A DNA stretch of 5,129 nucleotides, taken from NCBI GenBank assembly GCA_903886165.1, contig CAISLL010000079.1, positions 1-5,129 on the forward strand. Direction: 5' to 3'. The position numbers were made by a program, and so were the translations under genes. Shown piece by piece: positions 1 to 5,129 of this stretch. Numbering within the stretch: position 1 is the first letter of the stretch; each line of letters starts with the position of its first letter. Origin of the DNA: an uncultured beta proteobacterium. GTDB taxonomy: Bacteria > Pseudomonadota > Gammaproteobacteria > Burkholderiales > Burkholderiaceae_C. Under the pieces are notes generated by a model. The model ran no database searches. It saw nothing but the letters and a program-made list of their open reading frames with translations, and was not told the DNA's origin.

Positions 1-917
1 TCCACCTGGGTCTGTGGCGCATGCGGCACATAGCTCTGGATTTGACGTGGTGGCTCAGGCAGCAGACGGTCACCCACGCGCATCTCTTCCTTGGCATCGG
101 TGATGTCAATGGTGGCCGGGATGATGTCGGAGCGGTTCTTGCCTTCAGCGTCCAGGCTGCTCTGCGTGGCCTCGCTGCGGGCCAGCAGGGCCTTGCCGAC
201 GTACTGCGCTTCATAACCCAGCAGTTCGCCTGTCAAGGGGTCTTTCAGAGGGGTGGCGCTGCGGAACACGCGGTATGCCTTCTGTGGTTTGCCGGCGTCA
301 TCCATCAGCTCGGCGCCGGGCGTGCCACGGGCGTATGCACGGTCGCCACGGGTCAGCAACACCCGGCTGTCCTGCGCCGCCACGATGCGCGGTGCCGCGC
401 TCAAGCCCTGTGCGTCGACAATCACGGGTTCGGCCAGAAATGCCTCGATGAATTGGCTTTTCAGGGTTGGCAGGGCGCCAACGGCCAGTTGCTCGCTGCG
501 GGTGCGCGGCGACAAGCGCACGGTGGGCACAGAACCGTCGCTGCCGGCGGTGCCCATGCGCAGTCTGGCGCGGCCGTCGCTGGTGTCCAGGAACAGCGTC
601 TGGCCCGGGTAAATCAGGTGCGGGTTCTTGATGTCAGAGAGGTTCATGCCCCACAGCTCAGGCCAGCGCCAGGGGCTTTTCAGGAACAGGCCGGAGATGG
701 CCCACAAGGTGTCGCCCGCTTTCACTGTGTAGCTCTGTGGTGCATTTGGGCTGAGTTCGCTCAGCGCGACGCCGCTTTGTGCGACCTGGGCCGCTGTGGC
801 ACGTTGCCCGGTGGTGATGGGGAAGGTTTGGGCATGTAACTGCCCGATCGCCAGGCACAGGCCCAAGGCAAGCCCTGACAGCCTTGAAAAGTCTTTGCTC
901 AAAGTACGTTTTGCCAT
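1..917 (-). CDS. Secreted LysM peptidoglycan-binding domain protein (3' end beyond window)
   Basis: Reading the minus strand from the ATG at 917 gives 305 codons with no stop, so the gene continues past the left edge. Residues 1-30 look like a Sec signal peptide: a basic start (MAKRTLSKDF), a hydrophobic core around 14-26 (LGLALGLCLAIG-like), and a likely cut after LHAQ or just before it. A LysM domain lies at about residues 62-111: it opens YTVKAGDTLWAIS, has the Trp-rich stretch SPWRWPELWGMN, and closes with NPHLIYPGQTLFLD. LysM domains bind N-acetylglucosamine in peptidoglycan, so the protein probably sits on the wall in the periplasm. Residues 112-305 have no enzymatic motif that I recognise; they match the general pattern of the long Burkholderiales LysM proteins encoded next to def. 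AGGA at 929-932 lies 11 bases before the chosen ATG. An in-frame ATG at 929 is possible but has no room for a ribosome site. Exact function is unknown. Confidence 0.9.
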   Translation of the reverse strand, partial: MAKRTLSKDFSRLSGLALGLCLAIGQLHAQTFPITTGQRATAAQVAQSGVALSELSPNAPQSYTVKAGDTLWAISGLFLKSPWRWPELWGMNLSDIKNPHLIYPGQTLFLDTSDGRARLRMGTAGSDGSVPTVRLSPRTRSEQLAVGALPTLKSQFIEAFLAEPVIVDAQGLSAAPRIVAAQDSRVLLTRGDRAYARGTPGAELMDDAGKPQKAYRVFRSATPLKDPLTGELLGYEAQYVGKALLARSEATQSSLDAEGKNRSDIIPATIDITDAKEEMRVGDRLLPEPPRQIQSYVPHAPQTQV

Positions 918-1047
918 GGTGTGGTGCATCCTGTTAAATCGCGTGAGATTTTGCGCCTAAGCCCTTGATTGAACAACGATTGTCACCTGAGCGTTGGCCG
1001 AATCAGCAAAAAAATGGCGAAAATACCACCATCTTTGAAGTAACACC
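918..1047. promoter_or_regulatory. Divergent intergenic region with promoters for the LysM gene and the def operon
   Basis: This is the only non-coding stretch between two divergent genes, so both promoters should lie here. On the minus strand the best sigma70-like pair I see is TTGTTC (971-976) and CAAAAT (948-953) with a 17-base spacer. This would start transcription about 24 bases before the LysM start codon. On the plus strand the candidates are poorer: TTGGCC (994-999) with GAAAAT (1019-1024) has a long 19-base spacer, and TTGTCA (980-985) is a good -35 without a good -10. The region is A-rich just before def (A-run at 1008-1014). I see no clear operator palindrome or riboswitch. The region's role is inferred from layout and individual boxes are weak. 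Confidence 0.45.
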
Positions 1048-1557
1048 ATGGCTTTACTCCCAATTCTTTGTTATCCCGACCCCCGGCTGCTCACCGTGGC
1101 CAAGCCCGTACAAGCCTTTGATGTACGCCTCCAGACGCTGATTGCAGACATGTTCGAAACCATGTACGAGGCCAAGGGCATTGGCCTGGCCGCCACACAG
1201 GTGAATGTGCATGAACGCCTGATTGTGATCGACACCTCGGAGGGGCGTGATGCGCCGCTCGTCCTGATCAACCCCAAAATCCTTTGGGCCAGCCCGGAGA
1301 GGCACGTGAACGAGGAGGGTTGCCTGTCGGTGCCTGGCATTTACGATGGGGTGGAACGCCATGACCTGGTCAAGGTGGAGGCACTTGATGGCTCGGGCAA
1401 CAAACACCTGGTGGAGGCAGAAGGCCTGCTTTCCATGTGCATCCAGCATGAGATGGACCACCTGATGGGCAAGGTATTCGTGGAGTACCTGTCGCCCCTG
1501 AAGCGCAACCGGATCAAGACCAAGATGCTCAAGGCGCAACGCGAGGCGCGCGATTGA
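1048..1557 (+). CDS. def: Peptide deformylase
   Basis: This 169-residue protein is normal length for a type 1B bacterial peptide deformylase, a cytoplasmic metalloenzyme that removes the formyl group from the N-terminal methionine of new proteins as they leave the ribosome. All three family motifs are intact: motif I GIGLAATQ (residues 44-51), motif II EGCLS (90-94) and motif III QHEMDH (133-138). By the known family mechanism, Cys92, His134 and His138 bind the metal (normally Fe2+) and Glu135 is the catalytic acid/base. The C-terminal helix begins [11 protein letters not shown], as in the E. coli enzyme. The ATG at 1048 gives the usual N-terminus ([14 protein letters not shown]); a weak GAAG lies 7 bases upstream. 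It is first in the operon, and its stop codon overlaps the fmt start. Burkholderiales often carry a second def elsewhere, so this may not be the only copy. Confidence 0.98.
   Translation: MALLPILCYPDPRLLTVAKPVQAFDVRLQTLIADMFETMYEAKGIGLAATQVNVHERLIVIDTSEGRDAPLVLINPKILWASPERHVNEEGCLSVPGIYDGVERHDLVKVEALDGSGNKHLVEAEGLLSMCIQHEMDHLMGKVFVEYLSPLKRNRIKTKMLKAQREARD
1543..1546 (+). promoter_or_regulatory. Ribosome binding site deciding the TTG start of fmt
   Basis: GAGG inside the last codons of def lies 7 bases before the TTG at 1554, an ideal Shine-Dalgarno spacing. This supports TTG as the true fmt start and fits translational coupling with def. Confidence 0.7.
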
Positions 1558-2513
1558 AGCTCATATTTGCCGGCACGCCCGAGTTTGCCGCCGTTGCCCT
1601 GACTGCCTTGCAGGCGGCGGGCCACGACGTTGTGCTGGTGCTGAGCCAGCCCGATCGCCCGGCCGGACGCGGCATGCAGCTGCAGGCTTCACCGGTCAAG
1701 CAGTTTGCGCTGTCACATGGGTTGAAGGTGGCGCAACCACGCAGCCTGCGCCTGGACGGCAAGTACCCTGAAGACGCACAAGCCGCCGCTCATGCCATTG
1801 CTGCAGCGCAGGCAGATGCCATGGTGGTGGCTGCTTACGGCCTGATCCTGCCGCAATGGGTGCTTGATGCGCCGCGTCTGGGCTGCTTCAATATTCATGC
1901 CTCCTTGTTGCCGTGCTGGCGCGGTGCCGCACCGATTCACCGTGCCATTGAAGCCGGTGATGCACAAACCGGTGTCACCATCATGCAGATGGATGTGGGG
2001 CTGGACACCGGTGACATGTTGCTGGTTAAAGCGCTGCCAATTCTGCCGACAGACACCACCGGCAGGCTGCACGACCGCCTGGCCGGACTGGGCGCGCAAA
2101 TGATGGTGCAAGCGCTTGAGCTGGCCGCTCAGGGCCGCCTGCAACCGGTGCCCCAGCCCCTGGAAGGCATCTCCTATGCCCAAAAAATTGACAAGTCTGA
2201 GGCCGCCATCGACTGGGTGCAGCCGGCACACACCATCGCCAGAAAAGTGCGTGCGCTCAACCCGTTTCCCGGTGCCAGCACCACACTGAATGCTGAGGTG
2301 ATCAAGATCTGGGCGGTGCAGCCTGTTGACGCGGCGCCGGCTCTGCCCTGTGTTTGTGGGCAAATCATGTCTCTAGGCCCGGCAGGTATTGCGGTGGCAG
2401 CTGCTGATTCAATAGTAAACATTATTGAGCTGCAGCGCCCTGGTGGCAAGCGTTTGACAAGTGCCGAGTTTTTGCGCGGCAACCCCTTGCGAGTCGGACA
2501 GGTATTGGGCTGA
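1554..2513 (+). CDS. fmt: Methionyl-tRNA formyltransferase
   Basis: This 319-residue cytoplasmic enzyme transfers the formyl group from 10-formyltetrahydrofolate to Met-tRNA(fMet), which commits it to translation initiation. The N-terminal formyltransferase domain opens with [13 protein letters not shown] and has the tRNA-contacting loop with DRPAGRG (residues 34-40). The catalytic triad of the family is present as Asn113, His115 (in FNIHASLLP) and Asp151 (in VGLDTGDM). The signature SLLPxWRGAAPI is at 117-128. The linker [14 protein letters not shown] (208-221) leads into the C-terminal OB-fold-like tRNA-binding domain, with RALNPFPGA at 233-241. The start is TTG: it gives exactly the conserved N-terminus, has GAGG 7 bases upstream, and overlaps the def stop as TTGA. 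The next ATG in frame would remove the nucleotide-binding start. Residue 121 is Cys, where E. coli Fmt has Arg (SLLPRWRG). The stop codon overlaps the azlC start as TGATG. Confidence 0.98.
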   Translation: MKLIFAGTPEFAAVALTALQAAGHDVVLVLSQPDRPAGRGMQLQASPVKQFALSHGLKVAQPRSLRLDGKYPEDAQAAAHAIAAAQADAMVVAAYGLILPQWVLDAPRLGCFNIHASLLPCWRGAAPIHRAIEAGDAQTGVTIMQMDVGLDTGDMLLVKALPILPTDTTGRLHDRLAGLGAQMMVQALELAAQGRLQPVPQPLEGISYAQKIDKSEAAIDWVQPAHTIARKVRALNPFPGASTTLNAEVIKIWAVQPVDAAPALPCVCGQIMSLGPAGIAVAAADSIVNIIELQRPGGKRLTSAEFLRGNPLRVGQVLG

Positions 2514-3259
2514 TGCGACAACTTTACGCCCGGGCGCGTGGCTGGTGGCAGCACCAGGCGTTTGCCCGTGGGGTGCGCGAAATGGCGTCAGTTTCGCCGG
2601 GCCTGGCCGCCTGGGGTTTGATGACTGGCGTGGCCATGGTCAAGTCGGGCATGAGCACCGTGGAGGCGGTGGCCATGAGTTTGCTGGTGTTTGCCGGCAG
2701 CTCGCAACTGGCGGCCATGCCCTTGATTGCCGCAGGTGCGCCGGTGTGGGTGATTTTGTCGACCAGCTTTTGCGTCAATTTGCGCTTTGTGGTGTTCAGC
2801 GCCCACATGCGGCCGTACCTGATGCATTTGCCGCTGCGCTGGCGCCTCATTCATGGCTACCTCACCGCTGACCTGAGTTATGTGCTGTTCACCCGGCATT
2901 ACCACCGCCCCGCCAGCGCGGCGGTTGAACGCCGTGAACAAATCGCCTACCTGAGTGGCGGCAGCCTGCTGAACTGGGTCAGCTGGCAAAGCGCCAGTTT
3001 GCTCGGCATTGCGCTGGCCAATGTGATTCCGACCCACTGGGGGCTGGGTTTTGCCGGCATTCTGGCGCTGCTCGGGGTGGGGTGTTCACTGGCATCGAGT
3101 CAGCTGCGCCGCGTCTCGGCTGGGGTGGCGGGCATGGCTGCGGTGGTGGCGTATGCCTTGCCGCTCAAGCTCAACATTGTGGTGGCGATAGCCAGTGCGG
3201 TGGCGCTGTGCCTGATCATTGAAGAAACCCGGCCAAAAGCGCCAGGTGCGACCACATGA
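2513..3259 (+). CDS. azlC: AzlC family branched-chain amino acid exporter, large subunit
   Basis: This 248-residue inner-membrane protein is of the AzlC/YgaZ (LIV-E) family, the large subunit of two-component exporters. Characterised members export branched-chain amino acids or azaleucine (AzlCD), or valine (YgaZH); substrates here are unproven. Family hallmarks are FAGSSQLAAMPLIAAGAP (residues 60-77) and the NLRFVVFSAHMRPYL stretch (89-103), corresponding to the usual FxGxSQFA and NLRHxLxS motifs. Hydrophobic segments lie at about 28-47, 52-73, 76-96, 150-170, 176-194, 203-219 and 221-237, close to the family's usual seven or so. The charged stretch 130-143 (HRPASAAVERRE) is a probable cytoplasmic loop. 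The ATG at 2513 shares one base with the fmt stop; AGG at 2500-2502 lies 10 bases upstream. An adjacent azlD-like gene completes the pair. The family call is secure but the symbol is by analogy. Confidence 0.93.
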   Translation: MRQLYARARGWWQHQAFARGVREMASVSPGLAAWGLMTGVAMVKSGMSTVEAVAMSLLVFAGSSQLAAMPLIAAGAPVWVILSTSFCVNLRFVVFSAHMRPYLMHLPLRWRLIHGYLTADLSYVLFTRHYHRPASAAVERREQIAYLSGGSLLNWVSWQSASLLGIALANVIPTHWGLGFAGILALLGVGCSLASSQLRRVSAGVAGMAAVVAYALPLKLNIVVAIASAVALCLIIEETRPKAPGATT

Positions 3260-3618
3260 GCGGGCCCAGCATGACCGGCACCGACGGGTGGACCCTGGCT
3301 GTGATCGTCGGCCTGGCGCTGGTCACCGTCATCACCCGCTGTTTCTTTTTCATGAGCAGCCAGCCTTGGCATTTGCCACACTGGGCGCAACGTGGCCTGC
3401 AATACGCTCCGATTGCCGCGCTGGCCGCGGTGGTTGCGCCGGAAGTGGTCATGGCCCACGGCCAGCTCATTGGCACCTGGCAGGATGCGCGCATTTATGC
3501 TGCCTTGGCAGGTGCGGCCTATTTTTTCTGGTGCAAGGGTCAGGGGCAGGCGGTACTGGGCACCATCGTTACGGGCATGGCGGTGTATTTGCCACTGCAC
3601 CTCGGCTTGGGCTGGTAG
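3256..3618 (+). CDS. azlD: AzlD family exporter small subunit
   Basis: This 120-residue membrane protein is of the AzlD/YgaH type (LIV-E small subunit), expected to pair with the AzlC-like protein encoded just upstream. It has four hydrophobic segments at about residues 12-33, 50-69, 78-93 and 97-115, as is normal for the family. Conserved features are the first helix ending VTVITRCFFF (23-32) and the second region QYAPIAALAAVVAPEV (49-64), where families usually show a P-x-A-x-L-A-A pattern. The ATG at 3256 overlaps the azlC stop as ATGA, with AGG at 3244-3246 nine bases upstream; an internal ATG at 3271 is a possible alternative. It is the last gene of the def operon: the following 291 bases carry no strong terminator but no clear continuation either. 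The substrate is not shown by sequence; branched-chain amino acid export is the family expectation. Confidence 0.92.
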   Translation: MSGPSMTGTDGWTLAVIVGLALVTVITRCFFFMSSQPWHLPHWAQRGLQYAPIAALAAVVAPEVVMAHGQLIGTWQDARIYAALAGAAYFFWCKGQGQAVLGTIVTGMAVYLPLHLGLGW

Positions 3619-3626
3619 CCGCAGCA

Positions 3627-3644
3627 CGCCAAAAATAACTGGCG
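3627..3644 (+). terminator. Weak hairpin just after azlD, possible terminator
   Basis: CGCCA (3627-3631) and TGGCG (3640-3644) form a perfect 5-bp stem around an 8-base A-rich loop, nine bases after the azlD stop. The following bases are AAAATT rather than a run of T, so intrinsic termination on the plus strand would be poor. A second weak stem, TGGTGC (3677-3682) with GCACCA (3693-3698), also lacks a T-run. I give this as the best local candidate only. Confidence 0.2.
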
Positions 3645-3709
3645 AAAATTCAAAGTTGGTAAAAAGCGGGCACGGGTGGTGCTAAGCTTCGCGCACCAAT
3701 ATAGGTCAG

Positions 3710-3718
3710 TGGACATGG
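3710..3718 (+). repeat. 9-bp direct repeat, left copy
   Basis: TGGACATGG here is repeated exactly at 3807-3815. The two copies bracket the long hairpin at 3725-3796, leaving 88 bases between them. This could be a duplicated target site around a small inserted element, or chance. Confidence 0.5.
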
Positions 3719-3724
3719 AACCAG

Positions 3725-3796
3725 GCAGACATTCACCCGACGGCTCAAATAATCATGAATCTGAATCCTTTACATCGTTGGGTGATTAATGTCTGC
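3725..3796 (+). promoter_or_regulatory. Long imperfect inverted repeat (hairpin) in the leader before the chemotaxis gene
   Basis: GCAGACAT (3725-3732) pairs perfectly with ATGTCTGC (3789-3796), and TCACCC (3733-3738) pairs with GGGTGA (3780-3785), separated by a 3-base bulge TTA (3786-3788). Pairing can go on inward through GACGG (3739-3743) with TCGTT-type bases (3775-3779), including two G-U pairs. The total is about 19 bp with a loop of about 31 bases. The loop contains the ATG at 3755, the start of the small ORF below. A run of six T follows at 3802-3807, five bases after the stem. It might act as an attenuator or a translation-controlling structure, or be the palindromic body of a small inserted element. 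The pairing is directly visible; the role is not. Confidence 0.5.
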
Positions 3797-3913
3797 GGGC
3801 ATTTTTTGGACATGGCTTTTGGCGCAGTGACCGGGCACGCCCGACATCAGAATTTGACCAGCACTGAAGTGACTGGCGTCTGGCCCACCCATCAGTCGGC
3901 AAATACGCTATGA
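3755..3913 (+). CDS. Possible small ORF (52 residues) coupled to the chemotaxis gene
   Basis: An ATG at 3755 opens 52 codons ending in TGA at 3911-3913. That stop overlaps the start of the chemotaxis receptor gene as ATGA, the same arrangement as azlC/azlD. The protein begins [17 protein letters not shown], has one mildly hydrophobic stretch at about residues 9-25, and ends with a polar tail rich in Thr, His and Ser. I recognise no family. No Shine-Dalgarno precedes the ATG, and third-position GC is only about 55% by hand count, lower than expected for a real gene here, so coding is doubtful. In its favour, the receptor gene has no clear ribosome site of its own, so translation from an upstream reading frame could supply ribosomes. 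The start codon lies in the loop of the 3725-3796 hairpin. Confidence 0.25.
   Translation: MNLNPLHRWVINVCGHFLDMAFGAVTGHARHQNLTSTEVTGVWPTHQSANTL
3807..3815 (+). repeat. 9-bp direct repeat, right copy
   Basis: This is the second exact copy of TGGACATGG, immediately after a T-run and eleven bases beyond the hairpin stem; see the copy at 3710-3718. Confidence 0.5.
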
Positions 3914-5129
3914 ATTTCCTGACCCCCGGTGTCGCACTGCTCAGGCCGTTGGCCGGCACCACACGTTTCTGGGTTTTGCCATTGCCTCTGGTACTGGTGA
4001 TGGTGGCCATCTTGATCACTCACTTGCACTTGATTGAGGCTTATGTTCCGCAGATGGAAGGTGGCATGATGGCATTTCTTTCTGCCTTTGGGTTGGTCGC
4101 GTGGGTGTATCTGCAGTTGGCGTTTTTCAGCATCACCCGAGGCGAGCGCGACCGCACTGAATCTGCCATGAGTGCGGCTTCACAGGGGGACCTGACCCAC
4201 ACGGTCAACGTCGGGGTCCGGACGCTGGGTAACTTTGGCCAACATCTTGACAGCATGATCATCAGCATGTCCAGCATGGTGGCCAACATCCGTACCGCTG
4301 CGGTGATGTTGGGTGACACCGGAAAGCAGCTGGTAGATGACACACGGTCACTGTCTGAGCGGGCCGCCACACAAGGCGAGCATTTGCAGCAAACGTCCAT
4401 TCACGTCAAGCGTGTCAGTGAAACCGTGGCGCGTAATGCGTCGGCTGCGCAAGAGGTCAGCATGATGACCGCCAGTCTCCACAAGGAAGCCAACAACGCC
4501 GGTCACATGATGCAGGATGCCATGCAGGGCATGGGGCCACTGGAAGTGACGTCAAGGCGCATGTCCGAGATCATTGGCGTGATTGACGGCATTGCCTTCC
4601 AAACCAATTTGCTGGCGCTCAATGCCGCCGTGGAAGCCGCAAGGGCCGGTGAGCAGGGACGCGGTTTTGCCGTGGTGGCGGCAGAAGTGCGCAACCTGGC
4701 CAAGCGTAGCCAGGGTGCGGCGGCAGAAATTCGGGGTTTGATCGCCGAGTCGTCGGCGCGGGTGGGTGAAACCGTCGGCAGCATCAAGGTCATCAATGAC
4801 ACCATGGAGAGTCTGATTTCTGGCATTGGCGAAATTGCCATGAATGTCAACGTCATGGCCGAAGGCAGTGCGTCGCAAAGTGCCGCACTTGAAGAAGTGG
4901 TGCACGCGGTGGGTGATCTGGATGTGTTGACGCATGAAAACGCAGAGTTGGTGGACCGCGCCAGCTTCAACTCCGACCGCATGATCGCGCAGGCGCACAC
5001 CCTGGAAGAATCGGTGGGGGGCATTCAGTTGCGCCAGGGCACGGCGGATCAAGCACGCCAGTTGGTGTTTGACGCGGTTGACCACATTCACCAGGTTGGC
5101 TTCGAGCAGGCGTCGCGGGACTTTCAAGA
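3910..5129 (+). CDS. Methyl-accepting chemotaxis protein with C-terminal extension (3' end beyond window)
   Basis: From the ATG at 3910 there are 406 codons and no stop, so the gene is cut by the window edge. The protein is an inner-membrane chemoreceptor-type signal transducer that should act through CheW/CheA. Two hydrophobic segments lie at about residues 20-40 and 53-75, joined by only about a dozen residues, so there is no real periplasmic sensor domain. A degenerate HAMP-like stretch follows ([12 protein letters not shown] at 88-99, then [12 protein letters not shown]). The coiled-coil signalling domain runs from about 125 to 373. Its highly conserved hairpin tip is intact: [20 protein letters not shown] (228-247), then [18 protein letters not shown] (250-267). 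After residue 374 the chain does not end as in E. coli receptors; it continues with [20 protein letters not shown], which resembles the first helix of Cache domains. The start is fixed by an in-frame TGA at 3865. No clear ribosome site precedes it. The ligand is unknown. Confidence 0.95.
   Translation, partial: MNFLTPGVALLRPLAGTTRFWVLPLPLVLVMVAILITHLHLIEAYVPQMEGGMMAFLSAFGLVAWVYLQLAFFSITRGERDRTESAMSAASQGDLTHTVNVGVRTLGNFGQHLDSMIISMSSMVANIRTAAVMLGDTGKQLVDDTRSLSERAATQGEHLQQTSIHVKRVSETVARNASAAQEVSMMTASLHKEANNAGHMMQDAMQGMGPLEVTSRRMSEIIGVIDGIAFQTNLLALNAAVEAARAGEQGRGFAVVAAEVRNLAKRSQGAAAEIRGLIAESSARVGETVGSIKVINDTMESLISGIGEIAMNVNVMAEGSASQSAALEEVVHAVGDLDVLTHENAELVDRASFNSDRMIAQAHTLEESVGGIQLRQGTADQARQLVFDAVDHIHQVGFEQASRDFQ

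Noticed and set aside
21..839. Long open frame on the plus strand opposite the LysM gene
   Set aside because: It is antisense to a minus-strand frame with a signal peptide and a clear LysM domain; its own translation is low-complexity (Gly, Ala, Gln, His) with no motif.
1054..2554. Several minus-strand open frames across def and fmt
   Set aside because: They mirror well-supported genes with intact catalytic motifs, and GC-rich codons commonly keep such antisense frames open.
3219..3685. Alternative plus-strand frames overlapping azlD (3219-3638 and 3392-3685)
   Set aside because: They are out of frame with the AzlD-like protein, which has the right length, four hydrophobic helices and an ATGA overlap with azlC.
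3677..3705. Sigma70 promoter using TGGTGC and TATAGG with 17-base spacing
   Set aside because: Only about half of the -35 positions match, and the -10 is poor; not better than chance in this AT-richer gap.
3683..3708. FliA (sigma28) type promoter for the chemoreceptor gene
   Set aside because: TAAGCTTC partly resembles the -35 but the matching -10 position (TAGGTCAG) does not fit GCCGATAA.
4503..5127. Minus-strand open frames of 173 and 191 residues opposite the chemoreceptor gene
   Set aside because: The plus strand encodes the unmistakable receptor signalling hairpin here; the antisense proteins show no motif and no ribosome site was apparent.
1..5129. CRISPR array, tRNA, rRNA or complete insertion sequence
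   Set aside because: I saw no regularly spaced repeats, no tRNA-like cloverleaf and no transposase-like protein in either strand.

Overview
The window looks like chromosomal DNA of a betaproteobacterium, most likely order Burkholderiales and near Comamonadaceae (Rhodoferax/Polaromonas type). This is inferred from protein character, GC-rich codon use, and a LysM protein gene divergent from def-fmt. No database search was possible.

Layout. (1) Positions 1-917, minus strand: the 5' part of a secreted LysM-domain protein gene that runs off the left edge. (2) Positions 918-1047: a 130-base divergent promoter gap. (3) Positions 1048-3618, plus strand: four tightly packed genes, def, fmt, azlC-like and azlD-like. 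Each junction is a stop/start overlap: TTGA for def/fmt, TGATG for fmt/azlC and ATGA for azlC/azlD. They are almost certainly one co-translated operon. (4) Positions 3619-3909: a 291-base gap, visibly more AT-rich than its surroundings. It holds a long imperfect hairpin bracketed by a 9-bp direct repeat, and a possible 52-residue small ORF that overlaps the next gene by ATGA. (5) Positions 3910-5129, plus strand: the 5' part of a methyl-accepting chemotaxis protein (MCP) gene that runs off the right edge.

Function. Def and Fmt are the two ends of the N-formylmethionine cycle: Fmt formylates initiator Met-tRNA and Def removes the formyl group from new proteins. AzlC and AzlD are the large and small subunits of a branched-chain amino acid type exporter. 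The MCP has two closely spaced membrane segments, almost no periplasmic sensor, a complete signalling hairpin, and a C-terminal extension that begins like a Cache domain.

No wholly new system is evident. The least explained parts are the 3619-3913 leader region and the C-terminal extension of the MCP.
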